A DNA stretch of 21,951 nucleotides from an uncultured Collinsella sp. (GTDB lineage Bacteria > Actinomycetota > Coriobacteriia > Coriobacteriales > Coriobacteriaceae): NCBI GenBank assembly GCA_958349325.1, contig CATWCP010000014.1, positions 1 through 21,951 on the forward strand, read 5' to 3'. Positions 13,589 to 21,146 of this stretch are shown here, piece after piece. A program made the translations under genes and the position numbers. The number at the start of each line of letters is the position of its first letter. The stretch's first letter is position 1. The notes below the pieces were generated by a model. It saw only the letters and a program-made list of their open reading frames with translations. It searched no databases and was not told where the DNA came from.

Positions 13589-14566
13589 ATGTACCAGACG
13601 CGTAAGATCGGTGTGGTCGGCCAGGGCCACGTAGGAGCACATGTCGCCAACAGCCTGCTCATGCAGGGCATCGCCGACGAGCTGTACCTGTGCGATATCA
13701 ACGAGGCCAAGGTGACGTCCGAGGTCCAGGACCTGCGCGACTCCCTTTCGTTTGTCCCGTACAACACCAAGATCGTCAACTGCTACGACCACTACGAGGA
13801 GCTGGCCTGCTGCGACGTCATCGTCAACGCTGCCGGCAAGGTCGCGCTGGCCGCCGGCAACCGCGACGGCGAGCTGTTCTTTACCACCGACGCCGCCCGC
13901 ACCTTTGCCAAGCGCATCGTCGACGCCGGCTTTGACGGCATCTTCGTGAGCATCTCCAACCCCTGCGACGTCGTGTGCACCGAGCTGTGGCATCTGACCG
14001 GCTACGATCCCAAGAAGATCATCGGCTCGGGCTGCGGCCTGGATTCCGCCCGCTTGCGCACCGAGATCTCCAAGAAGGTCGGTGTGAGCCCCAAGTCCAT
14101 TGACGCCTACATGATCGGCGAGCACGGCTTTAGCCAGCTGGCCGCCTTTAAGGCCGCGACCATCGCCGGCAAGAGCCTCAACGAGCTTCAGGCCGAGAAC
14201 CCCGACAAGTACGCCTTTGACCACATGGAAGTCGAGGAGCTCGCGCGCAAGGGCGGCTATGTGACCTACCAGGGCAAGCAGTGCACCGAGTACGCCGTCG
14301 CCAACTCCGCCGCGCGCGTCTGCGCCGCTGTGCTGCACAACGAGCACGCCGTGCTTTCCGCCTCCACGCTCATGACCGGCCAGTATGGCGAGGAGGGCAT
14401 CTTCACCTCCCTGCCGTGCGTGATCGGTGCCGAGGGCGTCGAGGAGGTCTACACGCTCGACCTTTCCGAGTACGAGCTCGAGGGCTTCCACAAGAGCTGC
14501 CAGCACATCCGCGACAACATCGCCCAGCTCGACTGGTGGGACGCCGAAGGCGTTGTCGGCAAGTAG
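13589..14566 (+). CDS. L-lactate / L-2-hydroxyacid dehydrogenase, hydroxyisocaproate-dehydrogenase-like
   Basis: A 325-residue NAD-dependent dehydrogenase of the lactate/malate superfamily. The Rossmann motif is Gly11-x-Gly13-x-x-Gly16 (VVGQGHVG) with Asp36 ending strand 2, favouring NAD. The catalytic Asp152, Arg155 (LDSARLR) and His179 (GEHG) are present. The substrate loop reads AAGKVALAAGNRDGE, with neither the Gln of lactate nor the Arg of malate dehydrogenases at the specificity position; this is closer to L-2-hydroxyisocaproate dehydrogenase. It may reduce pyruvate or larger 2-oxo acids in fermentation. AAGGG lies eight bases before ATG 13589; the same frame is open upstream to 13145 but without a ribosome site. 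A strong terminator follows. Confidence 0.88.
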   Translation: MYQTRKIGVVGQGHVGAHVANSLLMQGIADELYLCDINEAKVTSEVQDLRDSLSFVPYNTKIVNCYDHYEELACCDVIVNAAGKVALAAGNRDGELFFTTDAARTFAKRIVDAGFDGIFVSISNPCDVVCTELWHLTGYDPKKIIGSGCGLDSARLRTEISKKVGVSPKSIDAYMIGEHGFSQLAAFKAATIAGKSLNELQAENPDKYAFDHMEVEELARKGGYVTYQGKQCTEYAVANSAARVCAAVLHNEHAVLSASTLMTGQYGEEGIFTSLPCVIGAEGVEEVYTLDLSEYELEGFHKSCQHIRDNIAQLDWWDAEGVVGK

Positions 14567-14609
14567 GCCGCTGGCTGCCGCAACCTTGCAAATCTAAGCG
14601 CGATACTAA

Positions 14610-14650
14610 GCAGGCCGCACCGGAATAGTACCGGCGCGGCCCGCTTTTTT
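14610..14650 (+). terminator. Rho-independent terminator of the dehydrogenase gene
   Basis: GCAGGCCGCACCGG (14610-14623) pairs with CCGGCGCGGCCCGC (14631-14644) around aatagta, with two mismatched positions, and is followed by six T residues (14645-14650). Confidence 0.92.
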
Positions 14651-14667
14651 GCTCATGCAACACGTTT

Positions 14668-14862
14668 GCGAATCGAAGGTGAATACTTTTCCGCGATGTG
14701 AACGAGCAAAATCGGACCCCCGAAGCATCGACATTTTTCAGGCGCTGTTTCCTGCGGTTTCACCGAGTTTTTCCTGCAGTTCTGGCGTCAAAAAGTGTGG
14801 ATGCTTCGGGGGTCCAAAATAGGTCGTTCACTTCGCGGAAAAGTATTCACCTTCATTTTCGC
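14668..14862. repeat. Long imperfect inverted repeat, arms of about 60 bp
   Basis: The left arm (14675-14738) begins GAAGGTGAATACTTTTCCGC, and the right arm (14790-14854) is its imperfect reverse complement, ending in CACCTTC. A second well-matched block, GACCCCCGAAGCATC, lies deeper in the arm. Mismatches include small indels (aacgagc against aacgacctat). Partial matching continues outward to GCGAA/TTCGC. The loop is about 50 bases. It lies between two converging terminators and has no coding potential I trust. Confidence 0.8.
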
Positions 14863-14890
14863 GCAGACACGAATCCGGCCGCCACAACGC

Positions 14891-14922
14891 AAAACGGGGC
14901 CCGCGCGCAGCGCAGACCCCGT
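14891..14922 (-). terminator. Rho-independent terminator of the second SIS gene
   Basis: On the minus strand GACGGGG pairs with CCCCGT around a GC-rich inner stem and is followed by TTTTGCG (14891-14894 on the plus strand are aaaa). It lies about 20 bases after the stop codon. Confidence 0.75.
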
Positions 14923-14944
14923 CAAAAAAGATAATTCCCGGTAC

Positions 14945-15913
14945 CTAGTACTGCTCGATACCCATGTAGCGACGAACCTCGGGGCTGTGGTCGAATACCT
15001 TGCCGCGAGCGGCACGCAGCTCGCAGCTCATGTTGTAGAAGAAGATCGGTTCCAGGTACGAACGCACGCTGGCAGGCACGTCGCCCACGCCGTACTCGAG
15101 CGCGTCGAGCACCATGACCGTATCGGTGTGCGTGTTGAGGAACGCAAGCGCGCGCTCCTCCATGGGGCGGCACTCGCCCGATCCGAGCTGCACGAAATAG
15201 AACACACCGGGCTCGGTGGCTTCGAACGGGCCGTGGAAGTACTCGCCGGAGTGGATATAGCAGCAGTGCTGCCACTGCATCTCCATGAGCGAGCAGATGG
15301 CCATAGCGTAGGTCTGGCTAAAGTTGGGGCCGGAACCCAGGATATAGAAGAACTCGTGCTGCTGGCAGAGCTCGGCAAAGCGATCGCCCAGCTCGGCGTT
15401 GACCTTCTCGCGGGCAGCGGGCAGCAGCGCATCCATCTGCTTAAGGCCGGCGTACATGTCGGCAAGCGCCTCGTAACCCTCTTGCTGGTCGAGCAGCTCG
15501 GCAGCCATCAGGGCGCCGATGCCCTGCGGCACCTCGGCCTGCGGCACGCCTTCGCCCCACGGATAGACCCAGGTGGTCCACTTGCCGTTATCGATCTTGG
15601 AACCCTCGCAGTCGGTGAGGGCGACAACCTCGGCGCCGGCGGCCAGCGCCATCTCGCAGCCGTCGACGACCTCCTGCGTGTTGCCGCTGTGGCTGCAGGC
15701 GATGACGAGTGACTTCTCGCCAAGACTCTTGGGAGCCATCAGGCAAAACTCGCGTGCCGTGTAGACCGTCGAGGTAAACGTGGTGGCCTCGCGCTTGAGT
15801 AGCTCGTTGGCCGGCATCAGGTCGATCATCGAACCGCCGCAGGCGATCCAAAAGACGTTCTCAATCTTGCCCTTGCGCTCGATAATTTCCTGAACCAGAT
15901 CATGTGCGTTCAC
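14945..15913 (-). CDS. SIS-domain enzyme, FrlB-like fructoselysine-6-phosphate deglycase (putative)
   Basis: A 322-residue double-SIS protein. Phosphosugar motifs are ACGGS (24-28) and CSHSGNTQE (73-81). Glu211 and His227 (MEMQW...GEYFHGPFE) have the 16-residue catalytic spacing. The stretch after the histidine (FEATEPGVFYFVQLG) and the C-terminal HSPEVRRYMGIEQY are very like E. coli FrlB as I remember it, more so than the first SIS enzyme of this window. The predicted role is hydrolysis of an N-fructosyl amino acid 6-phosphate to glucose 6-phosphate plus amino acid. The start is GTG 15913, with AAGGAGG nine bases upstream. It has its own regulator upstream but no transporter beside it, so it may use substrate imported by the PTS encoded at 2637-6534. 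An AgaS-type isomerase is the alternative. Confidence 0.8.
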   Translation of the reverse strand: MNAHDLVQEIIERKGKIENVFWIACGGSMIDLMPANELLKREATTFTSTVYTAREFCLMAPKSLGEKSLVIACSHSGNTQEVVDGCEMALAAGAEVVALTDCEGSKIDNGKWTTWVYPWGEGVPQAEVPQGIGALMAAELLDQQEGYEALADMYAGLKQMDALLPAAREKVNAELGDRFAELCQQHEFFYILGSGPNFSQTYAMAICSLMEMQWQHCCYIHSGEYFHGPFEATEPGVFYFVQLGSGECRPMEERALAFLNTHTDTVMVLDALEYGVGDVPASVRSYLEPIFFYNMSCELRAARGKVFDHSPEVRRYMGIEQY

Positions 15914-15969
15914 GGTGATGTTCCTCCTTGAGTGGCGGCTTTGAACGACGACAGCTCGTACCTGCGGTC

Positions 15970-15986
15970 GTTCTATGTTGTCCTAT
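15970..15986 (-). promoter_or_regulatory. Operator-like site A of the second SIS gene
   Basis: GTTCTATGTTGTCCTAT is repeated 62 bp away with one change (site B). Within it, two GTTCTAT-type half sites are in direct orientation with a three-base gap. Read on the minus strand it begins at the end of the predicted -10, so a bound protein would block initiation. Confidence 0.6.
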
Positions 15987-16014
15987 TTATAGCACGCACG
16001 ACGATGCACGTGAA
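15986..16014 (-). promoter_or_regulatory. Predicted promoter of the second SIS gene
   Basis: Read on the minus strand, TTCACG (16009-16014), 17 bases and TATAAA (15986-15991) lie between the two operator-like sites. Confidence 0.5.
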
Positions 16015-16031
16015 GTCATTTCACCAAATTT

Positions 16032-16048
16032 GTTCTATGTTGTTCTAT
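16032..16048 (-). promoter_or_regulatory. Operator-like site B of the second SIS gene
   Basis: GTTCTATGTTGTTCTAT, 16 of 17 identical to site A at an offset of 62 bp, about six helical turns, a geometry suited to cooperative binding or looping. It lies just after the regulator's stop codon, upstream of the predicted -35. Confidence 0.6.
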
Positions 16049-16057
16049 CTATGGACG

Positions 16058-16816
16058 TTAGATGTCGAACACGTAGCGCGAGCCCACGATCTTTTGGCGT
16101 CCAAGCAGCAGGGGCCGCCCGTCCGCATCGGTAAAGTATGCCTCCATATAGAAGAGCGGCTCGCCGACCGGCACCTCCAGCAGCGGGGCCGCCTGAGCAT
16201 CGGCAAGCGCAATCTCCACCGTACAGGGGTCTGACTTGAGCGGCGCACGGCCCGAATGCTCGGCAACGAGCGCAAAGATGGAATTGTCCGTGAGGTCCTT
16301 GTCGGCAAGCGTCTGCAGATAGGGATGGTCGGCCAGCACAAAGGCGTTGTTCTCGAGCATGACGGGCACGCCATCTGCCGTGCGCACGCGCTCGACCACG
16401 ATGAGCTCGCAGCCGGGTTCCACCCCAAAAAACGCCGCGTCCTCGCGCGTCGCCGCAACCACCGTGCGCGACACCAGACGTGCTCCGGCCACCATGTCGT
16501 TGGCGGCGCAACCCTCGGAAAAGCTCTGAACGTCACCCTTCTGGACAATCTTGCGTTTGAGCTTGGGCGCACACACAAACGTGCCCCTCCCCTGCTGGCG
16601 GTTGAGATACCCCGCGCGCGACAGCTCCTCGACGGCGCGGCGCACGGTGATGCGTCCCACGCCGTAGTACTTCGCGAGCTCCATCTCGGAAGGAATGCGC
16701 GAGCCGGATGCGTACACGCCGCGCGCGATCTCGCCCTTTAGGTCGTCCATAACCTGCTGGTACAGCGGCACGGCGGACACCTCAGTGCGCTCGGTTTTAT
16801 CGTCGGATGCCATCAT
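16058..16816 (-). CDS. GntR-family (HutC subfamily) regulator of the second SIS gene
   Basis: A 252-residue regulator with an N-terminal GntR helix-turn-helix (about residues 15-85: IPSEMELAKYYGVGRITVRR, then QQGRGTFV) and a UTRA effector domain ending LLLGRQKIVGSRYVFDI. Its stop lies 144 bases before the SIS enzyme gene, in an interval that holds the two 17-bp operator-like sites, so it most likely represses that gene until a phosphorylated sugar derivative binds. Its ATG overlaps the recQ stop codon as TAATG with GGAG just upstream, so it is also read from the recQ transcript. It is a paralogue of the two other GntR proteins here and closest in its C-terminal tail to the one at 19061-19780 (VGSRYV). 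Confidence 0.9.
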   Translation of the reverse strand: MMASDDKTERTEVSAVPLYQQVMDDLKGEIARGVYASGSRIPSEMELAKYYGVGRITVRRAVEELSRAGYLNRQQGRGTFVCAPKLKRKIVQKGDVQSFSEGCAANDMVAGARLVSRTVVAATREDAAFFGVEPGCELIVVERVRTADGVPVMLENNAFVLADHPYLQTLADKDLTDNSIFALVAEHSGRAPLKSDPCTVEIALADAQAAPLLEVPVGEPLFYMEAYFTDADGRPLLLGRQKIVGSRYVFDI

Positions 16817-18798
16817 TACGCTCCATCCCGTGCATGCTCGGACTCAAACTCTTCAATCGCCGCCATAAACTGCTCGCCAAAGGCATCGGCCTTTTTCTCG
16901 CCAATACCGTTGACCTGGATAAGCTCGTCGCGTGTCTGAGGTCGTAGGCGGCACAGGCCGCGCAGGGCCTTGTCAGAGAAGACCATGTACGGCGCCATCT
17001 CCAGCTCGGTCGAAATCTCCTTGCGCAGGGCACGCAGGCGCTCGAACAGCTCGGCATCGTCACCCACGCGCGGGCGCTGATCTAGCTCGGCCTCCTCACG
17101 CAGCAGATCCACCGCGCGGCGGGCACGGGCCGAGGCCTTGTGCTTGGACGCACGACGCTTAACGGTAAAGGCAAACGCCTCATCCTCGACCTCGGCGGCA
17201 CGCGGGCCCAGCCCCACGACCGGGTACTGCCCCTGCGAGGCGGCCAAGTAACCGCGGCCGCACAGCTGGCCGATGATGTCCTTGATGCGCCCGACCGATT
17301 CGCTCGACAGCTCACCGTAGCCGCGGTCCTCGTCCAGATGCATCTGGCGAATGCGCTCGGTGTTGCCGCCGTGGAGCACGTCGGCGATGAGCGACTTGCC
17401 AAAGCGCATGGGTCGCGTGGCCACATAGCGCACAGCGGCGCGGGCCATATCGGTGACGTCCTCGACCTCGAACTGCGTGAGGCAGTTGCTGCAGTTGCCG
17501 CAGCCCTCGGCCTCGTCCGTGGCGGTGGCGCCCGCACCAGCCACGGCAGCATGCTCGGCCGCGGCCTCGTCGCCAAAGTAGCGCAACATATATTCGCGCA
17601 GGCAGCCGGTGGTATTGCAATAGCCCTCCATCTGGCTGAGCAGACGATATCGATTCTGGAGCGCCCACGCGCGCTGCTCGTCGTCGAGTGCCTCATCGGC
17701 GGCATCGCCGCGGTCGATTAAAAAGCGGCGCATGCGAAAATCGTTACCGTTCCACAGCAAGTGGCAGCTTGCCGGGTCGCCATCACGGCCGGCGCGGCCC
17801 GCCTCTTGGTAGTATGCCTCGATGCTCTCGGGCACGTTGTTGTGGATCACGTAGCGCACGTTGGGCTTGTCGATGCCCATGCCAAAGGCGTTGGTGGCAA
17901 CCATCACCTGAATGTCGTCGTCGATAAAGGCACGCTGGCTCTGGCGGCGGGCGTCGTTGCCCATGCCGGCATGGTAGCGACCCACGCGAATGCCGCTGGG
18001 GCCCAGTGCCTCGGCAAGCTCGCCTGCCAGCGCGTCGACCGTCTTGCGGGTCGAGCAATACACGATGCCGCTCTCGCCCGAATGCGCAATCACATAGTCG
18101 CGCACCCAGGCGGTCTTGGCCTTGTCGCCCATCTCCTCGCAACCAAAGTAGAGGTTCTTGCGATCGAAGCCCGTCACCACCGTCGCGGGGTTTTGCAGGC
18201 CGAGCATTTGCTGAATGTCCGCGCGCACACGCTCGGTCGCCGTAGCGGTAAAGGCTGCCACGATAGGGCGCTGCGGCAGGGAATCGATGAACTCGCGAAT
18301 CTGCAGGTAGGCGGGGCGGAAATCCTGGCCCCATTGGCTCACGCAGTGGGCCTCGTCAATGGCCACGAGCGGCACGCCAATGCCGCCTTCGGCCGCAGCT
18401 TCCTGCGCAAAGGCCAAAAAACGCGGCTCAAGCAAGCGCTCGGGCGCCACGTACATAAGCTGATAGCGGCCCTCGCGCGCCCGCTTGAGCACGGTGTTTT
18501 GCTGGGCCGGGGTAAGGCTGGAGTTGAGATAGCTGGGTCGCGCACCCGCCGCGAGCAACGCACGGGTCTGGTCCTCCATAAGCGACAGCAGCGGACTCAC
18601 CACAAAGGTGATGCCGGGCAGCATGAGCGCGGGCACCTGGTAGCAAATGGACTTGCCGGCGCCCGTGGGCATAACACCCAACGCATCGCGACCGGCAAGG
18701 ATCGCATCGACCATGCGGTCCTGTCCCGGGCGAAACGAGGTGTAGCCAAAATAGGCGCCGAGCGTGTCGAGCGCCATCTGCTGCATGCTATCGGTCAT
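16816..18798 (-). CDS. recQ: ATP-dependent DNA helicase RecQ
   Basis: A 3'-5' superfamily 2 helicase used in recombination and fork repair. Of its 660 residues, the N-terminal half holds the motor: Walker A MPTGAGKS (43-50), DEAH box 148-151 in DEAHCVSQWGQDFRP (the RecQ aromatic-rich loop), motif III TATATE (about 184-189) and motif VI QEAGRAGRDG (331-340). The RQC zinc site is Cys399, Cys433, Cys436 and Cys439, with an Ala-rich insert of about 20 residues between the first two that E. coli RecQ lacks. The C-terminal ~75 residues form an HRDC domain (SDKALRGLCRLRPQTRDELI and NGIGEKKADAFG). AGGAAA precedes ATG 18798. It is coupled to the downstream GntR gene. Confidence 0.95.
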   Translation of the reverse strand: MTDSMQQMALDTLGAYFGYTSFRPGQDRMVDAILAGRDALGVMPTGAGKSICYQVPALMLPGITFVVSPLLSLMEDQTRALLAAGARPSYLNSSLTPAQQNTVLKRAREGRYQLMYVAPERLLEPRFLAFAQEAAAEGGIGVPLVAIDEAHCVSQWGQDFRPAYLQIREFIDSLPQRPIVAAFTATATERVRADIQQMLGLQNPATVVTGFDRKNLYFGCEEMGDKAKTAWVRDYVIAHSGESGIVYCSTRKTVDALAGELAEALGPSGIRVGRYHAGMGNDARRQSQRAFIDDDIQVMVATNAFGMGIDKPNVRYVIHNNVPESIEAYYQEAGRAGRDGDPASCHLLWNGNDFRMRRFLIDRGDAADEALDDEQRAWALQNRYRLLSQMEGYCNTTGCLREYMLRYFGDEAAAEHAAVAGAGATATDEAEGCGNCSNCLTQFEVEDVTDMARAAVRYVATRPMRFGKSLIADVLHGGNTERIRQMHLDEDRGYGELSSESVGRIKDIIGQLCGRGYLAASQGQYPVVGLGPRAAEVEDEAFAFTVKRRASKHKASARARRAVDLLREEAELDQRPRVGDDAELFERLRALRKEISTELEMAPYMVFSDKALRGLCRLRPQTRDELIQVNGIGEKKADAFGEQFMAAIEEFESEHARDGA

Positions 18799-18895
18799 GG
18801 TTTCCTAACGTCCAAGTCATCTGCCGCCGATTATACGCCGCCACGCGGACCGGTGCCGCGCGGCTGCCGGCCACGGGCGATGCAATCCAAGGCGG

Positions 18896-18992
18896 ACGAG
18901 CGTGGATTTTTGGACACTTTCCGGATGAGCGTGGATAATCTCCCACTTTAAGCCCGTCACCAAGCAAAAAACGGGAGATTTTCCACGCTCAT
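18896..18992. repeat. Interspersed 20-bp repeat (copy 2) next to a 20-bp inverted repeat
   Basis: 18896-18915 is identical to 2516-2535. Ten bases on, ATGAGCGTGGATAATCTCCC (18925-18944) faces GGGAGATTTTCCACGCTCAT (18973-18992), an inverted repeat with one mismatch and a 28-base loop. GAGCGTGGAT is therefore present three times, twice direct and once inverted. It lies upstream of recQ and downstream of the third GntR gene. The rest of 18799-19032 shows no gene. Confidence 0.8.
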
Positions 18993-19032
18993 TCTGCAGA
19001 TTGCCGCTCTGGCGGGCTTGCAGCGTCGAGCC

Positions 19033-19060
19033 GTTACGCGGTTTGGTAAAACCGCGTAAC
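19033..19060 (-). other. Perfect 12-bp hairpin abutting the stop codon of the third GntR gene
   Basis: GTTACGCGGTTT (19033-19044) pairs perfectly with AAACCGCGTAAC (19049-19060) around a four-base loop, and the stop codon begins at the next base. No T run follows on the minus strand, so it is an atypical terminator, a message-stabilising hairpin or a protein site. Confidence 0.7.
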
Positions 19061-19780
19061 TTACATGACCATAACGTAGCGCGATCCCACGTAGTACTGC
19101 TTACCCATCAGGACCGGCTCTCCATTGGGACCGGTAAAGCTGGCACGCAGGTTGAGCAGCGGATCGTGCGGAGCAATGCCCAACTCGGCCGCCTGCTCGG
19201 TATTGGCACGAACGGCCTCGACCGTGCGGTAGCCAACCGAGACAATCGGCGTTCCGCCAACACGCTCGACCTCGGCAAAAATCGACTTGTCCTCAAGATC
19301 GGCCGTCAACAGCTCGCGGTAGGCATCAAACGGCACAAAGATGTTCTCCTCAAAGATGGGCTCGCCGTCGGCCGTACGCACGCGCTTGATATGCAGCAGC
19401 AGCGCATCCTTCTGCAGGCCAAAGAACTCCATCTCGTTTTGGCGCGCCGGCACAATCTGGCGATCGATCACGTGCGCACCGGCCTTCATGCCATTGCCGG
19501 CACACAGCGCGGTAAACGTCTGCAACGTCGAGGCGTGAAACTGGCGATTGATGTGCGGCGTGGAGACAAAGGTGCCACGGCCCTGCTGCTTAACCAGGTA
19601 GCCATCGGAGCACAGCTCCTCGACGGCGCGGCGCACCGTAATGCGGCTCACGTCGTACTGCTCGGCTAGCTCAAGCTCGGACGGAATACGCTCCTTGGGT
19701 GCATAAACACCTTTCTCGATCGCATCCTTGATTTCGTCGTAAATCTGCTGGTAAAGCGGTGCATTTTTGGGCGCAGGCAT
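19061..19780 (-). CDS. GntR-family (HutC subfamily) regulator, orphan
   Basis: A 239-residue protein with a GntR helix-turn-helix (about residues 5-75: IPSELELAEQYDVSRITVRR, KQQGRGTFVS) and a UTRA domain ending GEPVLMGKQYYVGSRYVMVM. Start ATG 19780 has only a weak AAGAG-like ribosome site. No sugar gene lies beside it; its neighbours on the same strand are recQ downstream and a YitT protein upstream. It may act on one of the other loci here or elsewhere, possibly as a duplicate of the regulator at 16058-16816. Its upstream region is AT-rich with an ATACGTAT palindrome (19816-19823) that could be an autoregulatory site. The effector is unknown. Confidence 0.88.
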   Translation of the reverse strand: MPAPKNAPLYQQIYDEIKDAIEKGVYAPKERIPSELELAEQYDVSRITVRRAVEELCSDGYLVKQQGRGTFVSTPHINRQFHASTLQTFTALCAGNGMKAGAHVIDRQIVPARQNEMEFFGLQKDALLLHIKRVRTADGEPIFEENIFVPFDAYRELLTADLEDKSIFAEVERVGGTPIVSVGYRTVEAVRANTEQAAELGIAPHDPLLNLRASFTGPNGEPVLMGKQYYVGSRYVMVM

Positions 19781-19872
19781 ATCTAATCACTCTTATCGAA
19801 ATATTGAAATAACTAATACGTATATAACGTCTAGTTTCATGTTACCTCATATTGATAAAACGATACACCCTC

Positions 19873-19920
19873 CCTACCAAAAAGCGACAGCTTCATTTTG
19901 GTAGGTTTTATCTGGGCAAA
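19873..19920 (-). repeat. 48-bp interspersed hairpin repeat, copy 2 (inverted)
   Basis: Reverse complement of 11754-11801 with four mismatches. CCTACCAAAA pairs with TTTTGGTAGG (19873-19905). It could terminate YitT transcription coming from the right. Just upstream on that strand are a CGAAAGC-GCTTTCG hairpin (19932-19951) and a run of nine G (19951-19959). The remainder of 19781-20002 shows no gene. Confidence 0.75.
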
Positions 19921-20002
19921 CGAGAGCCTCTCGAAAGCAACGGGGCTTTCGGGGGGGGGCTCGTTCGGATGGGTTGCGCAGGACCGGCAAAATGCCAATA
20001 CC

Positions 20003-21010
20003 CTACTTGCCGTCGTCCTGCTGCAGGCTGTCCTGTTCGCTGAGGCGCGCCTGCCTGCTGGCCATGCGTGCGGGCTTGTCGGGATCGGGAACGGCCGTGG
20101 GCATTGGCTCGTCGACATGACCACCCCACCAGCCGCCCACAAAGTTGAGCGTGTGGAACACGTTGATCACGGCGCCGGGATCAACGTCGCACACCAGCTT
20201 GATAATGTCCTGACTCTCGTAGGTCGAGACAACGGTGTTCAGCAGGTACATCTTTTCGCGGCTATATCCGCCGACGACCTCGGCGCAGCTAATGCCGTGC
20301 TGAAAATGGTTTACGTAGGCAGTCATGACCTCGTCTGCCTTACGCGTCGTGATCTGCAGCGTCACGCGATCGTAGCGACGATAGAAACTGTCGATGGTCT
20401 TGGTCGAAATAAACTGGAACACGATGGAATACGCCGCCTTGTCCCAGCCAAACATAAAGCCAAAGATCGCCAGGATAAAGCAGTTGAAACCAAAGATGAC
20501 GCCCCAGATGGTCTTGCCCGTGTGGTTGGAAACCCACAGCGCGATAAAGTCGGTGCCGCCGGTGGATGCGCCGGATTTAAGTGCGATGGCAGCGCCCAGA
20601 CCCGAGACCACGCCGCCAAAAATGATGAGCATGATCTTGTCGCCCAAAAATGGAGCGAAGTGAAAGACGTTGAGGAACAGCGACGAGAGCACGACCTGCA
20701 TCATCGAGAAGATGACGAAGCGCTTGCTAATGCCGCTCCAGCATAGGAGCGCCACGGGGATGTTGAGCGCGAGCATACCGAGCGAGATGTCGATATGAAC
20801 GCCACCCAGCGAAGTAACGCGATCGAGCAGGACCGCGACGCCGGTGAGACCGCTCGGAAGCAGGTCGGCGGGCTGAATGAACGCCTGGATCAGAAATGTC
20901 TGGAGAACGGCTGATATGGTGACCGCCACGGCGGTAATAGCGCGGCGGACGATGGTGAGGCGGCCGAGCACGAGCACGCGGTCCGTGAGCTGATCGATGG
21001 CGTTCGCCAC
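20003..21010 (-). CDS. YitT-family membrane protein (DUF161/DUF2179)
   Basis: A 335-residue integral membrane protein. The first ~190 residues hold about five hydrophobic segments with the family features LPSGLTGVAVLLD and SGASTGGTDFIALWVS (the GGTD loop). A soluble DUF2179 domain follows (about 220-300, RRYDRVTLQITTRKADEVMT). The last ~35 residues are a hydrophilic Pro/Asp/Gln-rich tail. The start is GTG 21010 with AAAGGAG five bases upstream. The family's transport role is not established, so I give no substrate. The gene appears monocistronic; the gap to its right holds a long inverted repeat and no other gene. Confidence 0.9.
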   Translation of the reverse strand: MANAIDQLTDRVLVLGRLTIVRRAITAVAVTISAVLQTFLIQAFIQPADLLPSGLTGVAVLLDRVTSLGGVHIDISLGMLALNIPVALLCWSGISKRFVIFSMMQVVLSSLFLNVFHFAPFLGDKIMLIIFGGVVSGLGAAIALKSGASTGGTDFIALWVSNHTGKTIWGVIFGFNCFILAIFGFMFGWDKAAYSIVFQFISTKTIDSFYRRYDRVTLQITTRKADEVMTAYVNHFQHGISCAEVVGGYSREKMYLLNTVVSTYESQDIIKLVCDVDPGAVINVFHTLNFVGGWWGGHVDEPMPTAVPDPDKPARMASRQARLSEQDSLQQDDGK

Positions 21011-21146
21011 GTAGGCTCCTTTCGAAGGCAGATATAGTTGTGGGGCATGCCGGCGATTGTAGCATGGAGCGACGAGAGGTGCTTTAATTCACCCTCTCTC
21101 GACAACCAAAACGGGACCGGCAACCCCACAACCAAAGGCTCAAATT

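Noticed and set aside
17761..18951. 396-residue open frame on the plus strand
   Set aside because: It is antisense to recQ, whose helicase motifs are unambiguous.
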